Shown: one piece after another, positions 20,853 to 26,485 of the stretch
Layout: every line of letters begins with the position of its first letter
Numbering within the stretch: the stretch's first letter is position 1
Origin: a virus
Virus record (IMG/VR): IMGVR_UViG_3300025930_000034
Location: 1 to 26,485 of that record
Length of the DNA: 26,485 nucleotides
Reading direction: 5' to 3' (one strand)
Position numbers and translations under genes: made by a program
Notes under the pieces: generated by a model
The model's database searches: none
Told to the model about the DNA's origin: nothing
The model's input: only the letters and a program-made list of their open reading frames with translations

Positions 20853-23800
20853 TGGCCTACGAGGAAGAGCTAGACCCCTACTACGGCGTCCCGCGCATCA
20901 CGGTTCGCCCTGAGGCTCCGCCGCTGAACGACCTTCCTTGGGGCAAGCCCGCCGAGGAAGGCGGGAGGCCGATGGGGCGGCTGTTCGAACCGGACCTCTC
21001 AGCTGCCGATCAGCCGCTGCCGCCGATGCAGGGGCGCCTTCTAGAGCCCGACACGTCGCCGGCGGAAAGCCCGGTCAAGGTATGGGCGCGCGAGAATTTG
21101 CCCCGGCTGGATCGCCCGATCATTGCCGGCCCCAACTCGATTGCCGGCGGCGTGATGGGCTCGATCGCTGCCGGTGCACGTGGGCTTGGCGACTGGCTTG
21201 GCGGGCGACCGTCAGAGCCTGCGGCTCCGCGCACCCCGGTCGATCCCACATTCGCCGCACGTGAAATGTGGCAGCAGCAGTACCCTTCGCCCAAGGACCC
21301 GTCCCTGCTGCAGCGTGGCGTCGGAGCGATCGGCACCGCAGCCGAAGAATTGCGGCAGGCTCCGCGCAACATGTTCGAAGGCGAGATCGCCCGCATGCAG
21401 CCGGGGGTCAGCAGCGAGACGTTCCAGCGCGGGCGCGAGCAGTCGATCGGTGCCGCAGCCGACGTCACCTCGACCTTGGCCGGCGCTGGCCCGATCGGCG
21501 CATCGATCCGTGGTGTCCCGATGCTGGGCGGCAAGAGCACGCTGGGCACCTTCGGCAGCGTGATGAGTGCGCCACAAGCCAAGCTCGACAAGCTGCCGCA
21601 GGCGCAGCAGATGCTGAAGGAAGGGCGCCACCTGTCCGATGTCTGGAAGCAGACCGGGTGGACCTTCGACAAGGCCGGCACGCCGTTGCACGAGATCTCC
21701 GACCAGCACGCCTACTTCCGTGGCATCCCGAACAAGTCCGGGCAGCCGGTCGTGCTGGAGGATGTGCTGCACCATCCCGAGCTTTACTCACTCGTTCCGC
21801 AGCTGCGCAAGATGCCGGTCTACGTCGATCCGACGCTGGACGCCTATGGCTCCTACATGCGCGGTGACCTGTCCAAGGGCGACCTTGGCTTCATCATGCT
21901 GGGCGACAAGGCGCTGACCGACTTCAACAAGCGTGGCGAGGTGTTCTCGACCCTGCTGCACGAGGTCACGCACCCGATCCAGTTTCTGGAGAACATGCCG
22001 AAGGGTGGCAACCCAAGGGCGAAGCAGTTGCCGGGAAGCCCAGCTGACCAACTCTACCAGCAGGCGGTTGCAGCGGTGCAGAAGCCCGAGTTCAGCATCG
22101 AGCAATGGGCGGAGAAGTTCGGCAAGCCGGTGAACGATCCTGTCGTGACCGCGTCCTACCGGAATTACGTCGAGGACCACGTGCGCAACGTCAACACTCC
22201 TGAATTCCAGAAGGCGCTGCGCGAGTGGGCCGGCAACCAGAACTACGATCGTGGTGTCGGAGAGATCTACGCGGAGCTTGCGCCGACACGGCAGGATTAC
22301 ACCGACGTGCGCCGCATGGAGATCCCACCGCACATTCAAGAACGTGGTGTTGGCTCAGACAAGATCATTCCGCGCGAGAAGCAGACGGTCGAGTACTACA
22401 CGCCGGAACAGCGCGGCCTCGCAGGCGTGCCGCCGCCGACGCGCGAGCAACTGGGCTTCCCGCCGCGCCAGCCGGGTCCGCTCTACACCGAGCCCGAGCA
22501 GCTTGGTCTGTTCCGCCAGAAGGGCGGCACGCCGCAGCTTGGTGACGTCCTCAATCCCGTGCCTCCCGAGATGCGGGCTAAAGGTGCCACCGGGTCCAAG
22601 TCGCCGTTCGAAAATGTCGATGTGACGTGGAACGGCAGGCAGATGCGCGAATGGTCGCCGCAGGACTGGCACGAGTTTGGCAAGGCGCACGGCATCGACA
22701 ATCTTGGCCCGCTCACCGACCTGAAGTCGTTCAGGACCCCGGACGGCTATCAGTTCACCTTGCCGGGTGGCACCGATGGCACGTGGACCTATTATGACCT
22801 GCTGCACATGAAGGCCAACCCGATCGACGCATCGCGTGTGCCGCGCGAACTGCACATCGAGATGCAGAAGAAGCTGGGGCGCACCATGACGGAGAACGGT
22901 GCGGAGGCTTCGCCGCAGAAGATCTGGGATGGCCTGATGCTGGGCATCACGTCGCCAAGCAATCCGTTGTTCCCGAATCAGATGAGCGCATCGCGCCTGC
23001 GCCTGCGCGGCAACCTGAGCGAATCGGAAACGATCAACAAGCTGGCCGACAGCATTCCGTGGGAAGCCGGATCGAAGGTCACACGCGACGGTCAGCCGGT
23101 GACCAAGGAAATGCTGATGGAGTATGACCACAAGATCGGTCAGATGTTTGACCTGCAATCCGGCAAGGCGAACCCTCCCGGTCTGGGGACGCGCGGCGGC
23201 GTCAACTACACCTACATTGCCGAACTGGCGCAGATGTTCAGGAAGAACCCGGACTGGTTCCGCAAGACGCCGAACGAATCATGGGCCGAGTTCACCGAAC
23301 GTCTGGCCACGCAGACCAAGGGTCTGTCGATGAAGACCGGATCGTTCAGCGGCGTGTGGCAGGACCCGTACAACGCAGCGATCAGCGCGATCGACCGGCA
23401 CATGGCGAGGGAATTCGAGAAGCGTGGCGGCCTGTTCCTCAATCCGACAGAGGAGGAGGCATGGCGCCAGAAGACGATCAAGAGTTGGAACAAGGACAGG
23501 GACTTGACCGGCGACAGCGCGATCAAGGACTGGAATTCTCTCATTCAGCAGAAGGGTTCGGACAGCTTCTTGGGCGAGAAGCTGCTCGAATATGTCGGGG
23601 CGCACAGCAAGCCGCAGACGCGGCTCAAGTCGGGCGAGTTGAATCCCGACGTTCCTGCGCATCTGCAGACCCCCGGCTTTTATGAGCCGGAGAACGCACT
23701 GATCATGGGCGAGGCCTACAAGCGCGCGCTCGCCGTCAACCAGCTGGCCGCGAATGAATCGGGCCTGAACCTGTTCATGAGCCAGTGGCTCGAATGGGAT

Positions 23801-24064
23801 CGCATCCGCAAGCGTTTCGAGCCGCACGAGAGCCAATTTCCCGGGCTTGGCAAATTGCCCGCTCCGTCGAAGCAGCAGCTGGAAAGCGCGCTTGCGGCGC
23901 ACGTCGAGACTGGGCATTGGGACGTCAGCAAAAAGCCGGGTGCGTCGCCCGAGATGAAACCGACTCGTCCGCTTGGGCGCAACCCGTCCGAAATGGGATA
24001 TCTTGGAATTGCCGGTGGTGCCGCTCTTGGCAGCATTGCCGATCCGCGAAACTACCAGCAGTGA
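20852..24064 (+). CDS. Large polyvalent/internal virion protein with HExxH (LPD23-like) domain (1070 aa)
   Basis: Probable ejected virion protein. Residues ~285-385 match a large polyvalent-protein-associated domain of the LPD23 type: LEDVLHHPELYSLVPQL, DLGFIMLG, then LLHEVTHPIQFLENMPKGGN with a zincin-like HEVTH (His370, Glu371, His374). Further on, KIWDGLMLGITSPSNPLFPNQ (~690-710) resembles a region of other phage virion proteins (DUF7178-like, from memory). The N-terminal ~150 residues are Pro-rich and disordered. The ATG at 20852 overlaps the lysozyme stop (TGATG); a GTG three bases earlier is possible. Such multi-domain proteins are thought to enter the cell with the DNA and act early against the host. 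Confidence 0.85.
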   Translation: MAYEEELDPYYGVPRITVRPEAPPLNDLPWGKPAEEGGRPMGRLFEPDLSAADQPLPPMQGRLLEPDTSPAESPVKVWARENLPRLDRPIIAGPNSIAGGVMGSIAAGARGLGDWLGGRPSEPAAPRTPVDPTFAAREMWQQQYPSPKDPSLLQRGVGAIGTAAEELRQAPRNMFEGEIARMQPGVSSETFQRGREQSIGAAADVTSTLAGAGPIGASIRGVPMLGGKSTLGTFGSVMSAPQAKLDKLPQAQQMLKEGRHLSDVWKQTGWTFDKAGTPLHEISDQHAYFRGIPNKSGQPVVLEDVLHHPELYSLVPQLRKMPVYVDPTLDAYGSYMRGDLSKGDLGFIMLGDKALTDFNKRGEVFSTLLHEVTHPIQFLENMPKGGNPRAKQLPGSPADQLYQQAVAAVQKPEFSIEQWAEKFGKPVNDPVVTASYRNYVEDHVRNVNTPEFQKALREWAGNQNYDRGVGEIYAELAPTRQDYTDVRRMEIPPHIQERGVGSDKIIPREKQTVEYYTPEQRGLAGVPPPTREQLGFPPRQPGPLYTEPEQLGLFRQKGGTPQLGDVLNPVPPEMRAKGATGSKSPFENVDVTWNGRQMREWSPQDWHEFGKAHGIDNLGPLTDLKSFRTPDGYQFTLPGGTDGTWTYYDLLHMKANPIDASRVPRELHIEMQKKLGRTMTENGAEASPQKIWDGLMLGITSPSNPLFPNQMSASRLRLRGNLSESETINKLADSIPWEAGSKVTRDGQPVTKEMLMEYDHKIGQMFDLQSGKANPPGLGTRGGVNYTYIAELAQMFRKNPDWFRKTPNESWAEFTERLATQTKGLSMKTGSFSGVWQDPYNAAISAIDRHMAREFEKRGGLFLNPTEEEAWRQKTIKSWNKDRDLTGDSAIKDWNSLIQQKGSDSFLGEKLLEYVGAHSKPQTRLKSGELNPDVPAHLQTPGFYEPENALIMGEAYKRALAVNQLAANESGLNLFMSQWLEWDRIRKRFEPHESQFPGLGKLPAPSKQQLESALAAHVETGHWDVSKKPGASPEMKPTRPLGRNPSEMGYLGIAGGAALGSIADPRNYQQ

Positions 24065-24076
24065 GAGGAGAACGTC

Positions 24077-24841
24077 ATGGCTGAACCCGACACGCAAGTC
24101 CTTTCGGGCGGCAACTACGACCTGCGCCCGACCTACGTCTACAATGACCAGTTCGTCGGCCACGCCATTGCGGCACCGACGACCAACCTCCCACGTACTG
24201 CCACGGTGACGGTGGCCAATCCGACGCCGCCGACGAACCAGCAGCCATGGTGGCAAGGCACACCTCCGACGCCGTACATTGCGGTTGCGCCGAATCCACC
24301 GACAACGCCCGCCTACGAGACTAATGCCTACAAGCCCGGGGCGGCTGGTGGCCCGGTCTATCCGGTGCCGCCGCCTGATGACACCACGACCGACTACAAA
24401 GGCATCTTCAAGAATGCCAAGGATTCGATCGTGGCTGCAGGCAGACCCGAGGCGTTCGGCACCGAGGTTCACGTCAACAAGACCGGAGCGCCGGTCCCGC
24501 TGGTCAATTTCACGGCGACGCATTCGGATCTGGGCAACTACACTGAGCGTCCGAACGCTGACCATCCATCAACGCTGACGCCTGCCGGCGTGACGACACT
24601 GACATCGATCGCGCCGCCTTCGGTCGCTTCCGGTGGCGGGACGCAGCTGCTGACGGCAACCGGGACCAACTTCACCAAGCAAAGCGTGATTGTGGTGAAC
24701 GGTGTGCCGCAGACGACCACGTTCGTTTCGAACACGTCGATCACCGCAACTGTGACCAAGAAAGCGACGGCTGGGACATGGCCAGTGATCGTGACCACGG
24801 CTGGAGCACAGACCGCTCCGCAGACTTGGACCTTCACATAG
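24077..24841 (+). CDS. Virion-decoration-type protein with IPT/TIG (Ig-like) domain (254 aa)
   Basis: The N-terminal ~110 residues are Pro/Thr-rich and flexible (NPTPPTNQQPWW, PNPPTTPAYETN). Residues ~175-254 form an IPT/TIG Ig-like fold: LTSIAPPSVASGGGTQLLTATGTNFT, SVIVVNGVPQTTTFVSNTSI, ATVTKKATAGTWPVIVTTAG. The middle (GIFKNAKDSIVAAG) is unassigned. Ig-like domains in phages usually decorate heads or tails and bind glycans or cells. It starts 12 nt after the polyvalent gene, with a GAGAGGAG site. Exact virion position unknown. Confidence 0.75.
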   Translation: MAEPDTQVLSGGNYDLRPTYVYNDQFVGHAIAAPTTNLPRTATVTVANPTPPTNQQPWWQGTPPTPYIAVAPNPPTTPAYETNAYKPGAAGGPVYPVPPPDDTTTDYKGIFKNAKDSIVAAGRPEAFGTEVHVNKTGAPVPLVNFTATHSDLGNYTERPNADHPSTLTPAGVTTLTSIAPPSVASGGGTQLLTATGTNFTKQSVIVVNGVPQTTTFVSNTSITATVTKKATAGTWPVIVTTAGAQTAPQTWTFT

Positions 24842-24851
24842 GAGTAATCTC

Positions 24852-25073
24852 ATGGCTGATGATCCGAATGACCCGAACAAGGGCCCCGGTCAGCCGGGGT
24901 TCGTGCCGGAGGCTCCCAAGCTTGAGCCGTTGCCTTCGAACGAGGAACTGCACGCGATGAAGCGTGCCGAGTTGGATAACCTTGCCGAGGCGCGTGGCGT
25001 CGATGTCAGCGGCGCGAGCAACAAGGACGAGGTGATCGAGCTACTCAAGAAGGACGCAAGGAAGCGGAAATGA
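24852..25073 (+). CDS. Small HeH/LEM-like helical protein (73 aa)
   Basis: Begins with a Pro/Asp-rich flexible part (NDPNKGPGQPGFVPEAP), then residues ~33-70 (LHAMKRAELDNLAEARGVDVSG, then NKDEVIELLKK) form a helix-extended-loop-helix pattern as in HeH/LEM/SAP-like domains, which often sit at the ends of phage virion or scaffold proteins and may bind DNA. The AGGAG site lies just before the ATG, and the stop overlaps the SPRY gene by ATGA. The role is inferred. Confidence 0.7.
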   Translation: MADDPNDPNKGPGQPGFVPEAPKLEPLPSNEELHAMKRAELDNLAEARGVDVSGASNKDEVIELLKKDARKRK

Positions 25074-25840
25074 GCCTAGCCGTAGTCACCGTTGCTTCCG
25101 GTGGGTTGCCGGTGGTCGAGCTTGCTGCGGGCAAGCTTGGCCTCCCGGTCACCGAGGCGGCGAACGGTCGCGGCATTGCCGTGACCAAGGTGGTCGGCGC
25201 GCCGGGACTGCCAGTCGTGTTCGATACGATTGGGGTGGGGCCGGGGCCTGTGACGAATGCGACGCTAGACCCGGCCACCGTCACTGCAGTCACGCTCTCT
25301 GGCGGCAATCTCGTCGCGACCAACACAGGTACGACATCGGCGGATCAGGGTGTGCGGGTTGCAACGGTAGCAGGGAAAACCACCGGCAAGTATTATTTTG
25401 AGATGACGGGCAATTCCGTGACAAGCGCAGGCGTCAATCACGGTGTTGGTATTGGGACGCCGACATCGACCTACATCAACATGGGCAATGGAGGGACAAC
25501 TGGCGTTGTTGGGTACCGGACAGGAAGCGTCTACTCAAACGGCAGTTCTGTTTTGACATTTGCGGGTTACAGCAACGGTGAAATAGCTGGCGTTGCGGTT
25601 GATCTTGATAATCGTAAGATTTGGTTTCGCAAATCACCATCCGGTATCTGGAACGGCAATGCTTCTTTTAATCCTGCGACCAATGTTGGTGGCGCGACGA
25701 TTCCGGCCGGGACGATGGTTCCGTTCTGTCTTTTTGGCGGCGCGGGTGGTTCTGCTGGTAGTTTTGTCACGATCAACTTCGGCGCATCGGCCTTCAGCGG
25801 CGCGGTGCCTGCCGGGTTCACCGCAGGGTGGCCCGCATGA
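25070..25840 (+). CDS. SPRY-domain virion-type protein (256 aa)
   Basis: Residues ~1-60 are a Gly/Val/Pro-rich repeat module (VASGGLPVVELA, GLPVTEAANGRGIAVTKV, GAPGLPVVF), a type common in phage structural proteins and probably the virion anchor. Residues ~95-256 form a SPRY (B30.2-like) beta sandwich: GKYYFEMTG, HGVGIGTP, VVGYRTGSVYSNG, IAGVAVDLDNRKIWFRKSPSG and ATIPAGTMVPFCLFGG. SPRY domains bind proteins or glycans, which suits an exposed decoration. The SPRY part is less GC-rich than the N-terminal part, a sign of domain shuffling. The start overlaps the HeH-like gene by ATGA. Confidence 0.8.
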   Translation: MSLAVVTVASGGLPVVELAAGKLGLPVTEAANGRGIAVTKVVGAPGLPVVFDTIGVGPGPVTNATLDPATVTAVTLSGGNLVATNTGTTSADQGVRVATVAGKTTGKYYFEMTGNSVTSAGVNHGVGIGTPTSTYINMGNGGTTGVVGYRTGSVYSNGSSVLTFAGYSNGEIAGVAVDLDNRKIWFRKSPSGIWNGNASFNPATNVGGATIPAGTMVPFCLFGGAGGSAGSFVTINFGASAFSGAVPAGFTAGWPA

Positions 25841-26226
25841 CCGACATCCGCCTGATCGAGTATGAGCCTGGAAGGTGGCGCGTTGATCGGCGCGAGATTC
25901 CGGTCGCGCGCTCCGATCTTCCGCTTCCTTATGTGATCTCGGACACGATGCCACCGACTGAACAAGTCGATGGAAAATTCTACACTTCCAAATCGGAGTT
26001 CCGGGCAACCGGGAAGGCGTTGGGGTTGATCGAGGTTGGCAACGAGAAGTTGCCGCCGCGAGTGCGGTCGAGCATGCAGTCAGGTTTCAAGGAGAAACGC
26101 AGGCAGATCCTCAAGACCGCGCTCGAAAAAGTTCGGGCAGGGCACCATGAGCGACATTTCGACCCCAGTAACTCCGGTGGGCGACAGCGCGCCGCCGCTG
26201 CCTACGACCGAGGTGACGATACCTGA
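25837..26226 (+). CDS. Conserved phage structural-region protein (129 aa)
   Basis: The first ~70 residues have a conserved-looking pattern PLPYVISDTMPPTEQVDGKFYTSKSEFRA, then ALGLIEVGNEKL, which I associate with a protein common just before scaffold/capsid genes in podovirus-like phages; its function is not established. The remaining part is basic and helical (FKEKRRQILKTALEKV). The ATG at 25837 overlaps the SPRY stop by ATGA; an in-frame ATG three codons earlier is less likely. Its last 80 nt overlap the next gene in another frame, which is long for this operon. Confidence 0.75.
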   Translation: MTDIRLIEYEPGRWRVDRREIPVARSDLPLPYVISDTMPPTEQVDGKFYTSKSEFRATGKALGLIEVGNEKLPPRVRSSMQSGFKEKRRQILKTALEKVRAGHHERHFDPSNSGGRQRAAAAYDRGDDT

Positions 26227-26485
26227 TCAGGCGCCTGCCGGTGCCAATGGTGAGGTTGGTCAGCAAGCCCCAGACAAGTCCCCCGAACAGCGTGCGCATG
26301 AGCGCAACGCCGCACGCCGTGCATCGGTCGAGAAGGCCTTTGCCAAGGCAAAGGAGAACGCCGAGTCAAAGGCGGCATCCGAGTCAAACAAGGCATCCGA
26401 GTCAAACAAGGCAAATGACACGGATGCCAAGGCCAAGCCGCAGGAAGAGCGCCCCCGGGGCGAGCGCGGGCGATTCGCTCCGCGC
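26147..26485 (+). CDS. Scaffold-like protein, N-terminal part cut by window edge
   Basis: The frame is open to the last base (113 residues). The start ATG follows a GCAGGGCACC region and overlaps the previous gene by 80 nt. The N-terminus is disordered and Pro/Ala/Gly/Gln-rich, then highly charged and helical (RAHERNAARRASVEKAFAKAKENAESKA), with a Ser/Asn/Lys-rich repeat and RPRGERGRFAPR, a basic 'GRFAP' turn frequent in phage head scaffolding/capsid-assembly proteins. The major capsid gene would be expected next, beyond the window. The assignment is moderate because only the flexible start is visible. Confidence 0.55.
   Translation, partial: MSDISTPVTPVGDSAPPLPTTEVTIPDQAPAGANGEVGQQAPDKSPEQRAHERNAARRASVEKAFAKAKENAESKAASESNKASESNKANDTDAKAKPQEERPRGERGRFAPR
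26375..26410 (+). repeat. Two tandem 18-bp repeats in the scaffold-like gene
   Basis: Two exact copies of GCATCCGAGTCAAACAAG encode ASESNK twice, with a third degenerate start (GCAAATGAC). This is a slippage-type in-frame expansion in a disordered region. Confidence 0.85.

Noticed and set aside
21258-21266. Second parS site in the polyvalent gene
   Set aside because: Only the half-site CACGTGAAA is present; the left half does not match, and half-sites are expected by chance.
23279-24565. 428-aa open frame on the minus strand across the polyvalent and IPT/TIG genes
   Set aside because: It spans two convincing plus-strand genes, is Arg/Val-rich and lacks any domain.
1-26485. CRISPR array, integrase or lysogeny module
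   Set aside because: No spaced direct repeats of CRISPR type, no recombinase motifs and no CI/Cro-type repressor gene were seen in the window.

Overview
This window is part of a tailed bacteriophage genome (or a prophage segment; no integrase, repressor, tRNA or bacterial chromosomal gene is visible). The hallmark genes are a terminase pair, an ~800-residue portal protein, a tail-lysozyme-type hydrolase, a very large polyvalent internal-virion-type protein and the start of a scaffold-like gene. No tail tube, tape-measure or baseplate gene is seen in 26 kb, so a podovirus-like virion is the best guess. Most of the DNA is GC-rich, with strong G/C at third codon positions. Together with a parS-type palindrome, this suggests a GC-rich proteobacterial host, plausibly an alphaproteobacterium; that is inference, not proof.

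Layout. (1) Positions 1-8014, minus strand: a replication and recombination operon with tightly overlapping genes. In transcription order it holds a 274-aa protein, a 185-aa coiled-coil protein, a ~200-nt gap, a DEDDh exonuclease, a 56-aa protein, a DnaE/PolC-family DNA polymerase III alpha subunit, a TOPRIM/DUF5906-type primase-helicase, and an SF2 (SNF2-like) helicase cut by the window edge. (2) Positions 8015-13901, plus strand: a divergent early/accessory region of many small unknown genes, a zinc-ribbon winged-helix protein, an SF1 (UvrD-like) helicase and a SprT-like metalloprotein. Four copies of a conserved leader (AAAGGCCTTGC core, TTGCMT-17 nt-nnnAAC, then GGAGATTC before the ATG) precede separate gene groups and look like repeated promoters. 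(3) Positions 13902-14136: no gene; a 29-bp near-perfect inverted repeat and a second overlapping hairpin, in lower-GC DNA. (4) Positions 14137-26485, plus strand: the packaging and virion operon. It runs nuclease, TerS, TerL, five small genes (including a KTSC protein, a two-TM holin-like protein and an Acb2/Tad1-family cyclic-nucleotide-sponge candidate), portal, tail lysozyme, polyvalent protein, an IPT/TIG protein, a HeH-like small protein, a SPRY-domain protein, a conserved unknown and the start of a scaffold-like protein. The major capsid gene is presumably just beyond the right edge.

How the parts fit. The minus-strand operon encodes much of a phage-own replisome: polymerase, separate proofreading-type exonuclease, primase-helicase and helicases. 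The divergent plus-strand genes are probably expressed early from the repeated promoters and may act on the host. The right arm packages DNA and builds the virion.

The items most worth a second look are the Acb2/Tad1-like anti-defence candidate (17191-17412), the perfect 16-bp parS-core palindrome inside the linker of the tail lysozyme gene (20444-20459), the repeated promoter/leader family, and the long inverted repeat at the early/late boundary.
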